The notes beneath the pieces were generated by a model. It was given only the letters and a program-made list of their open reading frames with translations, made no database searches and had not been told where the DNA came from. This document shows positions 16,953-25,948 of a stretch of DNA of 64,000 bases, piece after piece (the stretch's first letter is position 1; each line of letters starts with the position of its first letter). The stretch lies in assembly GCF_003688405.1 (NCBI RefSeq), contig NZ_REFC01000013.1:310001-374000 (forward strand), read 5' to 3'. Source of the stretch: Ulvibacter antarcticus. Lineage in GTDB: Bacteria > Bacteroidota > Bacteroidia > Flavobacteriales > Flavobacteriaceae. Both the position numbers and the translations under genes were made by a program.

Positions 16953-17321
16953 ATGAATATCTTTAAAATATCCTCAATAATCATGATCATTTTTGTGAGC
17001 TGCAAAAGCACAAGCGGACTCCCTGATCCACTAGCAGCGGGCTGGAAAGGACAAGCTGTTTGTGAAGTTCTCCAGGATAATGAACGTATCAGAGTTTTAA
17101 AATGCACTTTTGCCCCCGGAGTAGGACATGAAAAACATGTGCATGAACCACACTTTGGCTATACCTTAAAAGGAAGCACCTTTACCATAACAGATTCTGA
17201 GGGTACCCGAGAGGTAAACGTCCCATCGGGTTATGATTTTTTCAATGGAGAAAAGACCATTCATCAGGTCCAAAATACAGGAGACAGCACTGCTGTTTTT
17301 TTAATTATTGAACCAAAGTAA
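16953..17321 (+). CDS. Cupin-domain lipoprotein
   Basis: 122 residues: lipoprotein signal with lipobox-like FVSC (Cys17), then a single cupin domain with the metal-binding HxH pattern (GHEKHVHEPHFGYTLKG) and a C-terminal His in the second motif (TIHQVQN). Small cupins of this type bind a metal and often act as dioxygenase- or sensor-like proteins; substrate unknown. Alone between a minus-strand kinase and a minus-strand channel gene. Confidence 0.75.
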   Translation: MNIFKISSIIMIIFVSCKSTSGLPDPLAAGWKGQAVCEVLQDNERIRVLKCTFAPGVGHEKHVHEPHFGYTLKGSTFTITDSEGTREVNVPSGYDFFNGEKTIHQVQNTGDSTAVFLIIEPK

Positions 17322-17540
17322 CCTAAGGTAAAGATCAACATTGCTGGTATTTCGCGATATTCCTTACAATTATTTTACAATCATAACGAGTGACATTTTT
17401 GCAATTATTATTTAGTTAATGTCACAATTGAACCTCTCAGGGAATTATTGGCTTATGACCATTAGAATTCTTAGTTTAAAAGGCTCCGGTTTTTTGAAAA
17501 GTCGATTGATGTGGAACTTATTTTTATCTCCTGCTACGTT

Positions 17541-18635
17541 TCAATTAAGAGTCTCTTTTTCTTTTTTCATAACTATTGTTCGATATGGAAATGGAATTTC
17601 TATTCCTTCCTTGTCAAATCGTTTTTTAATACTTTCTAACACATCAATTTTTAGTTGAAAGATTTCACCAAAACTGCTTCCCCATGCCCATGCTCGTATG
17701 GTCATTGAAGAGTCATTAAACTGGGTCAAGGCAGTCTTCACGACTGGTCTGCCTTCCTGTTTTTCTAATTCCGTACGATTGTCAAGAATAAGTGGATGAT
17801 GTTCACATTCTTCCTGCATTATCTTTTTAGCTAAATCGATATTACTATCGTATGATATTCCAATCTCAATACGTTCACAACATTTAAGTTCACCCATGTC
17901 ATAATTAATTAGCTTTTCTTTGTTGATAATTGAATTTGGAATAACGATCATCTTATTCTCAAAGTTTCTAATTACCGTATGACGTAACGTTATATCTGTT
18001 ACAGTACCTACCATAGTATCTGTCACTTTTACCAGATCTCCTATCTTAAAAGGCTTGAAAGAAATTATAAAAAACCCTCCGATTAAATTAGATAGGGCTT
18101 CTTGAGATGCCACACCGATTATAAGGGCTAGCACTCCGGCACCGCCTAATACGGTTTGGGCCACACCTCTTAAAGAAGGAAATGCGAGTAATGTTAAGAG
18201 TAATCCAATTATGTAGATTACAACTATTGCTATATAGCGTAAAAATTTAAAATTCGTAGGATCATAGTTGTTTTCAATTTTGTCTATAATACTTTTTTTA
18301 AACCACATATTAGCGGCAGTTGCTGCTACAATAGTTACAACCGACACGATACCTAAATACAATACGAGCTCAAAATGTCCTTTTAATACGCCGTGTTCTT
18401 CTTCAGGCACTATCATATAACTCAATGCGATTAACCCAAGAACCAACCATAATGCATTGAGAATTCGTTTTACGAGGTTAACTGGAGATGCTTTTTCTCC
18501 GGGAAATTTAAGTCGTTCTTGTTTTATGAACCATTTGTGCAAAACATTGGTTAAAAAATGTAACAACACAACCAATGCAATTATAACCGCGGTCCAAAAA
18601 ATATCTAATTTATATGTGTTAAAAAAATCTTCCAT
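17541..18635 (-). CDS. MscS-family mechanosensitive channel
   Basis: 364 residues: four or more N-terminal membrane helices including the pore helix near 165-190 (LGGAGVLALIIGVASQEALSNLIGG), then the beta domain (FKPFKIGDLVKVTDTMVGTVTDITLRHTVIRN) and C-terminal alpha/beta domain of small-conductance channels, which release solutes on osmotic downshock. 6 bp after nhaA on the same strand, so the two ion-homeostasis genes are likely one operon. Confidence 0.92.
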   Translation of the reverse strand: MEDFFNTYKLDIFWTAVIIALVVLLHFLTNVLHKWFIKQERLKFPGEKASPVNLVKRILNALWLVLGLIALSYMIVPEEEHGVLKGHFELVLYLGIVSVVTIVAATAANMWFKKSIIDKIENNYDPTNFKFLRYIAIVVIYIIGLLLTLLAFPSLRGVAQTVLGGAGVLALIIGVASQEALSNLIGGFFIISFKPFKIGDLVKVTDTMVGTVTDITLRHTVIRNFENKMIVIPNSIINKEKLINYDMGELKCCERIEIGISYDSNIDLAKKIMQEECEHHPLILDNRTELEKQEGRPVVKTALTQFNDSSMTIRAWAWGSSFGEIFQLKIDVLESIKKRFDKEGIEIPFPYRTIVMKKEKETLN

Positions 18636-18641
18636 CTAAAA

Positions 18642-19967
18642 CTAATTAATATTTAAACTTTCATCTATTTGTTTTGACCTCTTATTAAACCTTAAAATAA
18701 AATATCCAATTAATCCTGAAATAAAGGACCCAATAAGAATACCAATTTTAGCAGAGTCGATATATTCAGGTTTAGACAAAAATGCCAAACTGCTTATAAA
18801 AATTGCCATTGTAAAGCCAATCCCTGCCAAGAATGAAACCCCAATGATTTGTTGTATGTTGATATCGTTTGGAATAGTTAAAAGATTTACCTTATTGGCT
18901 AAGAATACAACAATAGGAATCCCTAAACCTTTTCCTAATATTAAGCATATAATAATATTGATTATTAAAGCTGTGTCCAATTCGACACCACTGTTAACCA
19001 TTACGCCAGCATTTGCAAGTGCAAAGACAGGAATAATAAAATAAGCTACCCAGCCGTGTAAATTATGTTCCAAATGCTGTAATGGTGATTGAAATTTAGT
19101 TGTCCAATCTTCTAAGGTATCGATATGTTCTATTTGTTCATTCGATAAAATGGGTTTTTGAAGAATTGTACTTCCTTTAATATTAGCATAAATAGTTTCT
19201 AATTGATCTAGAAAAGTTTTAGTGTCTATTTTTTGCCTGATAGGGACCGAAAAAGCTAATAGAATTCCTGCAACTGTAGGGTGAATACCCGATTTTAAAA
19301 ACAGGAACCAAACGACGATCCCTGTAAATATTAATACAAATTTTGAATAGAAGCCCTTCCATCCTAAAAAGTATAAAACGCTAAGCATTGCTAATGCCCC
19401 TAACAAAAGGACCACATTTATAGTCCCGCTATAAAAAATAGCAATCACCAGTACTGCACCTATGTCATCTACAATGGCAAATGCAGTTAAAAATATTTTG
19501 AGACTTAGTGGTACACGCTTTCCTAAACTATTCAAAATTGCTAAAGAAAAAGCAATATCTGTGGCCATAGGAATTCCCCAACCAGAAAATGTTTCAGGGT
19601 TTTGATTTAATAAAACAAAAAATAGGACAGGAACAATCATACCCCCCAATGCTCCAAATAGTGGGAAAGCAATTTTTTTAACCGAATTCAGTTCACCAAC
19701 CAGTAACTCTCTTTTAATTTCAAGGCCTATTAAGAAAAAGAATACAGCCATTAAGCCATCATTTATCCATAGGATCAATGGTTTTTTAAACTCAAAAGTT
19801 TCTGTAACAATTCCTAATTCATATTTCCAGATGGAGTTATAAGTACTTCCTAAGGCCGAATTCGCCCAAATAAGAGCAATTACTGTTGAAAATAATAATA
19901 GAATACCACTAAAACTTTCAATTTTTACAAATTTCTGAAAAGGGGTAAGAAAAACTTTTTGTATCAT
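18642..19967 (-). CDS. nhaA: Na+/H+ antiporter NhaA
   Basis: Electrogenic sodium/proton antiporter of the inner membrane. 441 residues with the family landmarks: GLEIKREL after helix II, ATDIAFSLAIL and AFAIVDDIGAV (the ion-binding aspartate pair), GIGFTMAIFISSLAF near the C-terminus. Length is normal, with an inserted soluble loop near 270-305. Fits a salt-exposed life. Operon with the MscS channel downstream. Confidence 0.95.
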   Translation of the reverse strand: MIQKVFLTPFQKFVKIESFSGILLLFSTVIALIWANSALGSTYNSIWKYELGIVTETFEFKKPLILWINDGLMAVFFFLIGLEIKRELLVGELNSVKKIAFPLFGALGGMIVPVLFFVLLNQNPETFSGWGIPMATDIAFSLAILNSLGKRVPLSLKIFLTAFAIVDDIGAVLVIAIFYSGTINVVLLLGALAMLSVLYFLGWKGFYSKFVLIFTGIVVWFLFLKSGIHPTVAGILLAFSVPIRQKIDTKTFLDQLETIYANIKGSTILQKPILSNEQIEHIDTLEDWTTKFQSPLQHLEHNLHGWVAYFIIPVFALANAGVMVNSGVELDTALIINIIICLILGKGLGIPIVVFLANKVNLLTIPNDINIQQIIGVSFLAGIGFTMAIFISSLAFLSKPEYIDSAKIGILIGSFISGLIGYFILRFNKRSKQIDESLNIN

Positions 19968-20139
19968 ATTTTTTAGCTATTCAGAATTTCATTCATTCGA
20001 CGAAAGCACAGTTACTTAACTCTTAATTTTATTGAATGCGTTTAAGAATCAAAAGACTTCAATTTACTTAAAAATAAGCTGAGTTAAGTGTTTTAGTTTA
20101 AAAGCGATAAACGATATTTTATTCAAATAATCAAGCTTT

Positions 20140-20259
20140 CTAAATAAGCGCGTCAACAACATGCGTAAACATCCCTCGGTATCCCCAGTCATAGTGAGAC
20201 TTTTGAATATACTTCAGGCAATAATCTTTTCCTTCTTTGAAATGTTGGGTAGGCTGTTT
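20140..20259 (-). pseudogene. C-terminal gene remnant between nhaA and a T9SS protein gene
   Basis: Minus-strand open stretch of 39 codons ending in TAG, with no start and a stop directly before it. The residues (HFKEGKDYCLKYIQKSHYD, then WGYRGMFTHVVDAL) look like a folded protein tail. Most of the remaining gap (19968-20385) is featureless AT-rich DNA apart from a hairpin at 20286-20309. Parent gene unknown. Confidence 0.4.
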
Positions 20260-20285
20260 CTAAGTAGTTTCATTACAATTACAAA

Positions 20286-20309
20286 CCCCCGCATTTTCGA
20301 TGCAGGGGG
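20286..20309 (-). terminator. GC-rich hairpin downstream of the delta-60 repeat protein gene
   Basis: CCCCCGCAT, five-base loop, ATGCAGGGGG (one bulged A). On the minus strand the stem is followed by TTTGTAATT, so it can terminate the transcript of the T9SS repeat-protein gene that ends at 20386. Confidence 0.6.
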
Positions 20310-20385
20310 ATTTAATTTTTAAGTTTATCCGATTTTTGTTCGAATCTGTTTATAATTAGAGTCCATTTTTCATTAACTCACTGAG

Positions 20386-21900
20386 TTACGACTTTATAAA
20401 TCTCATATGACTTGTTTGATTACCGCTATTGATAGTAACCAAATAAACCCCTGTTGCATATTCTGAAACATTTGTACTAAAAATAGTAGCATCGTTTTTA
20501 AATGTCTCCACAAGTTGCCCTGTCATGTTGTAAATGGTTACACCTTCGATTATATTGTTTTCAGATTGAAGGTTAAAAGTGTTTGAATTTGAATTGTAGA
20601 AACCTATAATCTGGTTGTTTAATACAGCGTTGTCATTTTTGCCTAATGTGCCATTGTCGTACCTTACGACTACTATTTCACCAGTACCTGTAGAAGTATA
20701 TGAATTACCTGCGATAATAATTTTTCCATCAGGCTGAATTGCGATGGCATTACCATAATCTTCTCTTCCATTTATATCGGTGCTTACCATACCGTTGGTA
20801 CCAAAAGACGCATCCAGATTACCATCGGTGTCAAAACGAGCCATTCCTATATTATATTCAGTGCCTACTACCGTAAAACCAACCAATAGGGCCTTACCAT
20901 CAGCTTGAATAGTCATACGACGGGTGTAATTAGCACCATCTACGATTCTAGCAGTGGACACACCGTTATTTCCATAGCTTGTGTCAAAAGATCCATCTAT
21001 ATTTAATCTTACAATGGCCATGTCATATTTCAAAGGTGGACTTGAAACGTAGGAATGTCCTCCTAGTAAAATTTTCCCATCCGCTTGTATGGCCATCCCT
21101 TCCAAAAAGTCGTTATCGGGACCAACGTTAAAAAAGACCTTCCCATTTGTGCCAAAAGTATTGTCGATTGTTCCATCAGCATTAATTCGAGCCGCGGCCA
21201 TTTGGTATTTAGAGTTTACTATAAAACCTGCTAATACAATTTTTCCGTCGTCCTGAATACCAATTTCTTTTATAAAACTTAAAGACGTGTCAAATTCGGT
21301 AATTGACCATCCGTTAGTTCCGAAGCTAGTGTCTAAAGTACCATCAGTATTAAACCTAGCTGTCGAGAAATCATCATCAGTGTATCCACCCAATACGATT
21401 TTCCCGTCGTCTTGAATCGCGACTGTCTCGGCAACATCGTTTCCGTTGCTGGCAATCGTTAATCCTCCGGTACCAAACGAAGTATCAAGAGTTCCATCTA
21501 TGTTAAGTCTAATCACGGCAAAATTTCCACTAACGTTATCCCAGGTGCGTGCCCCCAATACTATTTTTCCATCGTCTTGAAGCGCAACATCTGTTGCATA
21601 CGATTTGTTGGCTCCAACAGGAATAATCAGTGTTCCGGCATTACCATAAGAGGTGTCAAGCGTGCCATCAGTATTATAACGTGCTACAGCTGCTTTGTAA
21701 CTTGAAGGCTCACCTGCATAACCGGCAACAACAATTTTTCCATCCGATTGCACTACGGTGCCAGCTGAAAAGTTAAAAGTTCCCGAGATTACGGTAGTGA
21801 CAATTCCGTTGGTTCCAAAAGTGGGGTCTAATGTGCCTGATTGTGCGTAGGTAATTGAAATCGATACTAAAAATAATAGTATAGTGTGTAATTTTTTCAT
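20386..21900 (-). CDS. T9SS-secreted delta-60 repeat protein
   Basis: 504 residues. Signal peptide (about 1-19, ending TYAQ), then seven copies of a unit of about 55-60 residues marked by LDTSFGTNG and IQDDGKIVLGG, the delta-60 beta-propeller-like repeat, then a type A T9SS sorting domain (about 430-504) ending VYLVTINSGNQTSHMRFIKS. Exported by the type IX system and probably surface-attached or released. Its sorting domain is almost the same as that of the next gene. Role unknown. Confidence 0.88.
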   Translation of the reverse strand: MKKLHTILLFLVSISITYAQSGTLDPTFGTNGIVTTVISGTFNFSAGTVVQSDGKIVVAGYAGEPSSYKAAVARYNTDGTLDTSYGNAGTLIIPVGANKSYATDVALQDDGKIVLGARTWDNVSGNFAVIRLNIDGTLDTSFGTGGLTIASNGNDVAETVAIQDDGKIVLGGYTDDDFSTARFNTDGTLDTSFGTNGWSITEFDTSLSFIKEIGIQDDGKIVLAGFIVNSKYQMAAARINADGTIDNTFGTNGKVFFNVGPDNDFLEGMAIQADGKILLGGHSYVSSPPLKYDMAIVRLNIDGSFDTSYGNNGVSTARIVDGANYTRRMTIQADGKALLVGFTVVGTEYNIGMARFDTDGNLDASFGTNGMVSTDINGREDYGNAIAIQPDGKIIIAGNSYTSTGTGEIVVVRYDNGTLGKNDNAVLNNQIIGFYNSNSNTFNLQSENNIIEGVTIYNMTGQLVETFKNDATIFSTNVSEYATGVYLVTINSGNQTSHMRFIKS

Positions 21901-21927
21901 TGTGATTGTTGTTAAATTAAAAATTGA

Positions 21928-23175
21928 TTATTGTTTTAAAAATTTTAAACTACTGGTTCGGTTTTTAGTGGTGACAGTTACCAAATAAATTCCTTTTGAA
22001 TATTCTGAAGCATTCATATTAAACGTATTTGAATCGTTTTTGAAGGTCTCTACAAGTTGCCCTGTCATTGCATAAATGTTTATATTTTCTATATTTTCGG
22101 TGTTCGATTGTACCGTAAATGTTTCAGAATTCGAATCGTAAAAACTTATCAATTGGTTGTCCAACATAGAATTTTCGGAGGTGCCTAAAAACACATCGCT
22201 AAACTTGATCATCTTACCGCCGGAACCACAAATTAAACCCGATCCATCCGCGAAGAAGCCAATTTCATAAAGTTGATTAAAACCCGGGCCATCAAAGAGC
22301 ATATCCCAGCTAGCACCATTGTCTTCTGAAAAATAAATATCTTCATCTGTACCACCTGCCAATAGCTGATCGCCTTTGTAGGCAAGTGCGAAGAAATGAT
22401 GATATCCAGTGCTAAAATCACTCCAGGTAGTACCGCTATCATGTGTGGTTTTTATCAATCCGTCTTCTCCAGCCACAAGACCATTATCTTGATCTTTAAA
22501 GGAAGTTGAAACAAAGTAATTCTGGAAGATTCCGGAGTATATCTGAGTCCATGTATCTCCAATGTCGGTTGATTTGCTTATCACTTCATCGGCACCAACA
22601 GAGAACAGTGTGTTTTGGTCTGCATATGCTATCTCGATTCCACCTGCATTTAAAACGTCGGTTGCAGCCGTCCAGGTAGCGCCACCGTCTGTGGTTAAAT
22701 AAATCGCGAAATACGGACTATTATTCAGTTGAGCAGAAACTAAACCTATATTCTCGTTATAAAAAGAGAGGTTATTATAAAGATAAACATCTGCACCTAC
22801 GGTTATTTCAGACCAAGTGGTTCCGCCATCAATGGTTTTCAGAATAAGATCATATCCTACTGCAAATCCTATGTCGTCAGTTATAAATTCGATTTTTTCA
22901 AAACTCGGTCCGGTTCCGGAAGTAGGGTAGATGACCTGCCATGTTTCACCAGCATCCACAGTTTTTAAAATCGTACCCTCCGTATCAAATGTAAATTTTG
23001 AAGTGGCCGCATAAGCAATATTGTTCGATCCGGGAGGAATTGAAAGATCAAATAGAATAAAGTCGGTTCCTGTGTCTTTATATTCAAAAGTTTGAGCTTC
23101 CGAAGTCATTAAAGCTCCAAAGCCGATAGCAATGCTTAGAATGAATGTTTTTAAAGAGAAAGTAGTTTTTTTCAT
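21928..23175 (-). CDS. T9SS-secreted photosystem-assembly-like (YCF48/BNR) beta-propeller protein
   Basis: 415 residues: signal peptide (about 1-28), then repeated motifs of the YCF48/sialidase-like BNR type (ILKTVDAGETWQ, ILKTIDGGTTWSE, TTDGGATWTA, STDIGDTWTQ, SEDNGASWD) forming a predicted propeller, and a T9SS type A C-terminal domain containing MTGQLVETFKND, shared word for word with the following gene. 27 bp before that gene, so probably one operon. Ligand unknown. Confidence 0.87.
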   Translation of the reverse strand: MKKTTFSLKTFILSIAIGFGALMTSEAQTFEYKDTGTDFILFDLSIPPGSNNIAYAATSKFTFDTEGTILKTVDAGETWQVIYPTSGTGPSFEKIEFITDDIGFAVGYDLILKTIDGGTTWSEITVGADVYLYNNLSFYNENIGLVSAQLNNSPYFAIYLTTDGGATWTAATDVLNAGGIEIAYADQNTLFSVGADEVISKSTDIGDTWTQIYSGIFQNYFVSTSFKDQDNGLVAGEDGLIKTTHDSGTTWSDFSTGYHHFFALAYKGDQLLAGGTDEDIYFSEDNGASWDMLFDGPGFNQLYEIGFFADGSGLICGSGGKMIKFSDVFLGTSENSMLDNQLISFYDSNSETFTVQSNTENIENINIYAMTGQLVETFKNDSNTFNMNASEYSKGIYLVTVTTKNRTSSLKFLKQ

Positions 23176-23198
23176 TGCAAGAGTTTTTGATATTTATT

Positions 23199-23693
23199 TT
23201 AATTATTTCGGATAATATGGTCACCTTCTCGATTTTCCATTGTTGTTATTTTAAATACAGCGAGTGCTGCTCTTCTTCCCACATTCATCGACAGAATTCC
23301 ATTTTGTATTGTATAATTATCTGTAAGTTCAAATATTTTGAGGTATTCATTTTCGTTAAACTTGGAATCCGGACAAGCCATTCGAGTACTGGCTACTTGT
23401 GAGATTCTAATATGGCCACCGGCTTCAAGAGAATAACTACCACTAAATATGTTGCAACCAGAAAAACCACTTATAGTTTTATCAGTGCTATTCAGCGTAA
23501 ACTGAATTTTTTTTCCTTTCACCCCAGACTGATCAATATTCTGTCCATCGAGGGTTGTAAGCTCCCATGTATTATCATTAATTTCTGTATTTATAGTATC
23601 TTCTTGTTCCATAGGATCTACTTGATGTTTAGTAGCATCGCAACTCACAATTGTTAATGTTAATAAAACCATTACAGCTAATTTATTTTTCAT
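23199..23693 (-). CDS. META-domain (HslJ-like) lipoprotein
   Basis: 164 residues from the ATG at 23693; ten further codons are open upstream but the lipoprotein signal (KNKLAVMVLLTLTIVSC) fixes the start. One META domain with WELTTLDGQ, SGFSGCNIFSGSY and MACPDSKFNENEYLKIF, as in HslJ, linked in E. coli to heat shock and novobiocin resistance. The promoter overlaps a palindrome that matches the one before the GbsR-like regulator gene, so repression by that protein is likely. Confidence 0.85.
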   Translation of the reverse strand: MKNKLAVMVLLTLTIVSCDATKHQVDPMEQEDTINTEINDNTWELTTLDGQNIDQSGVKGKKIQFTLNSTDKTISGFSGCNIFSGSYSLEAGGHIRISQVASTRMACPDSKFNENEYLKIFELTDNYTIQNGILSMNVGRRAALAVFKITTMENREGDHIIRNN

Positions 23694-23720
23694 AATAATA
23701 TTATTCTTATGTTTGCACGA

Positions 23721-23757
23721 CAAAATTACAACTAGTTCGTAACATTGTGAACTAAAT
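23721..23757 (-). promoter_or_regulatory. Promoter with 11-6-11 operator upstream of the META lipoprotein
   Basis: Inverted repeat AACTAGTTCGT, six bases, GTGAACTAAAT (23730-23757). Its centre is 19 bp from the centre of a -7 box TAATTTTG (minus strand, 23721-23728), so it would cover the -33 region. The site before the GbsR-like gene has the same arms (each differs at two positions), spacer and distance to the -7 box. It could also affect the plus-strand gene starting at 23830. Confidence 0.65.
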
Positions 23758-23829
23758 AGAATAAAAATATTGTTAAAGTTTAGTCTTGAAAGAGTTAAGC
23801 ATTATTATTCACTATTTGAAATTAACGAA

Positions 23830-25128
23830 ATGAAAAAAAAATTATCTTTTATTAAAAGTTTATTGATTATTTGTCTACTGCTAGGTGCAGCAAGCGTCCA
23901 GGCACAAGTAGAATTGAAAGTACTTACCCAAGGGTCCACACGTTTTAGTGATGTGAACGATGCAGGTTTTGGAATTACCGTCAATCAATATTATGATTTT
24001 GCAACAAATCAATTAACTCCCATCGAATCGGATGCTTTCAGCATGGTTGCTATAAATAACAATGAAAATGTTGCTGGAACAATGTTTTATGACGAGCCAA
24101 ATTTTATTTTACAAGCTGCTTATAGAATTGGTGGTATATGGAACCCTATAGGTTATTTACCAACTCAAGATCCTTCAACAGATGAGTATACGGTATATGG
24201 TATTTCTCCAAATAGCCAATACATAACAGGTCAAACAAATATTGGATTTGACTACGGTGGATTTTTATTCGATACCCAATCTGAAGTACTTATTGGAACA
24301 TTCGACCCGGAAGGAGAAGCAAGTGCTTCTTATGCAGTAAATGACAACGGAATTATGGTAGGATGGGTAGATCGTCCGGATTCAGGAGGGACGCTACGTG
24401 TTCCGGCGTATCGTACTTTAGACGGAGAATATCATTTTATTCCAGAGGGTCAATTACCTGTACTTTCAGGAGATAATACCATTGGAGACATAAATAGTAG
24501 TAATGTCATGGTAGGTGACTTTGACCTTCAGCCGTTTATATTTGATATGGCAACTAACACATTTACAAGTTTTGAAAATCCAGTTGGTGCACAGTATGCC
24601 GCTTTTACAAGTATTTCTGACAATGGGGTAGTAGTGGGGTTTGCTGAGGTAGATTTTCAAGTTAGAGACGCAATAATATATCACCCTTCTTTAGGGAGCC
24701 AGCCTCTTTATTTGAAGGATGTGCTTGCAGATAATGGTGTAACTGTTAATACTTCTGATGGTCTTTTAGGAACCGCAATATCAGTTTCTCCTAACGGTCA
24801 ATATATCGCTGGTTGGGTAAACGGTCCACCACCATTTGCTGAAGGTTGGATGGTGAATCTAGATGATCTTATTGTCTTAGGAGTGCAAAATGTATCTCAT
24901 AATAACATTTCTTTCTATCCGAACCCAGTTGAAAACATTCTTTATTTGAATTCAAAAGAAGCAATTGATTCGGTTGCTGTTTGCACTATTACAGGACAGG
25001 AAGTTTCTAACTTTACTTTAAGTGAAAATCTAAATGAACTAAATTTAGCAAATCTAGCTAGTGGCGTTTATCTTGTGAAGGTATTGAGTAATGGAAGTGT
25101 CGAAAACTTAAAAATTGTAAAACAATAG
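23830..25128 (+). CDS. T9SS-secreted HAF-like repeat protein
   Basis: 432 residues from the ATG at 23830 (an upstream TTG is open but the signal peptide MKKKLSFIKSLLIICLLLG starts here). The body holds several HAF-type repeats (GISPNSQYITGQ, AVNDNGIMVGW, DINSSNVMVGD, SISDNGVVVGF, SVSPNGQYIAGW), predicted beta-propeller blades, and ends in a T9SS type A domain (ISFYPNPVENILYLNS to the end). Divergent from the META gene across the shared operator. Function unknown; cell-surface or released. Confidence 0.87.
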   Translation: MKKKLSFIKSLLIICLLLGAASVQAQVELKVLTQGSTRFSDVNDAGFGITVNQYYDFATNQLTPIESDAFSMVAINNNENVAGTMFYDEPNFILQAAYRIGGIWNPIGYLPTQDPSTDEYTVYGISPNSQYITGQTNIGFDYGGFLFDTQSEVLIGTFDPEGEASASYAVNDNGIMVGWVDRPDSGGTLRVPAYRTLDGEYHFIPEGQLPVLSGDNTIGDINSSNVMVGDFDLQPFIFDMATNTFTSFENPVGAQYAAFTSISDNGVVVGFAEVDFQVRDAIIYHPSLGSQPLYLKDVLADNGVTVNTSDGLLGTAISVSPNGQYIAGWVNGPPPFAEGWMVNLDDLIVLGVQNVSHNNISFYPNPVENILYLNSKEAIDSVAVCTITGQEVSNFTLSENLNELNLANLASGVYLVKVLSNGSVENLKIVKQ

Positions 25129-25159
25129 TAATACGATTAAGTTTTTTACTGAAATTATA

Positions 25160-25201
25160 AAAAGGGATCATCTAAAATTACAGTTTTAGTTGATCCCTTT
25201 T
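25160..25201 (+). terminator. Strong rho-independent terminator
   Basis: Stem AAAAGGGATCA-T-CTAAAA pairing with TTTTAG-T-TGATCCCTTTT around a six-base loop, one mismatch, ending in TTTT. Ends the T9SS gene at 25128; the A-rich left arm lets it work in both directions. Confidence 0.85.
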
Positions 25202-25400
25202 AAGTCTTGAAGAATTAATTGATATGATTTACTAAACCTTCATACATCAAAAAGTTAGAGAACATTCTCAATCTCATAATACTTATCACAACTTTTTAAA
25301 AACTAATTCAAAGTGTAATATAATGCGTTACCCCTTAGTGTAAATAGTCATTATGTTGCAAAGTAGCGGGCCTTCACTTGGATATGATAGATTATGAGGA

Positions 25401-25886
25401 TTATTTCTCACTTTCACGAAAGCTTCGCATCTTTTTAATGACCCGATCAACTAATTCCTGTTTCTCTACTAAATAATCCTGAAAAATATGACCTAAAGTC
25501 TGTTCATTAGTAAATTTTTCGGGATGATATTTTTTATTAAAAGTGTTTATTCTTTCTATAATTGCCATTTCATTATCTATTGCTTGATGATCTGCTTCAA
25601 GAGCAATTAAAGAGGAATATTTTGCAAGTCTGAAATAGCGTTTTCGATCTCCGGGTTTTGTGTAGTAGCTTATATAGTTAAGCTGTATTAACACATTAAT
25701 ATTTACAGAAGTGGAGCTTTTAGTGGCTTGAATCTCTTCTTTTATTTCTTCAAATGTTAGCCCGTCGTAAGATGAGAGGATTAAAAGTGCATAAATTCGC
25801 GATGCCAACGGAGAGAGTCTTAAACGCTCCTCAATACCAAGACCAATTTCTTCAATAAGTTGCGCCTGTTCTTTTCGTTGGGACAT
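25401..25886 (-). CDS. GbsR/MarR-like winged-helix transcriptional regulator
   Basis: 161 residues: winged helix-turn-helix (about 20-90: SPLASRIYALLILSSYDGLTFEEI, then SSTSVNINVLIQLNYI) and a C-terminal helical dimerisation arm, typical of the GbsR branch of MarR regulators. Its own promoter has a perfect 11-bp inverted repeat, so it is almost certainly autoregulated. A near-copy of that repeat lies upstream of the META lipoprotein 2.2 kb away. The ligand is unknown. Confidence 0.85.
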   Translation of the reverse strand: MSQRKEQAQLIEEIGLGIEERLRLSPLASRIYALLILSSYDGLTFEEIKEEIQATKSSTSVNINVLIQLNYISYYTKPGDRKRYFRLAKYSSLIALEADHQAIDNEMAIIERINTFNKKYHPEKFTNEQTLGHIFQDYLVEKQELVDRVIKKMRSFRESEK

Positions 25887-25911
25887 CCTAAATTAATTTA
25901 TAAATCATATA

Positions 25912-25948
25912 TAAAAGTACATTTAGTTCGTAAATAAACGAACTAAAT
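25912..25948 (-). promoter_or_regulatory. Promoter and perfect palindromic operator of the GbsR-like gene
   Basis: ATTTAGTTCGT, six bases (AAATAA), ACGAACTAAAT: a perfect 11-bp inverted repeat at 25921-25948. A -7 box TACTTTTA (minus strand, 25912-25919) lies 19 bp centre to centre, so the operator covers the -33 region: repressor geometry. Confidence 0.8.

Noticed and set aside
17419-17658. 79-codon plus-strand frame
   Set aside because: Overlaps the well-supported MscS gene on the other strand, no conserved sequence and a low-complexity product.
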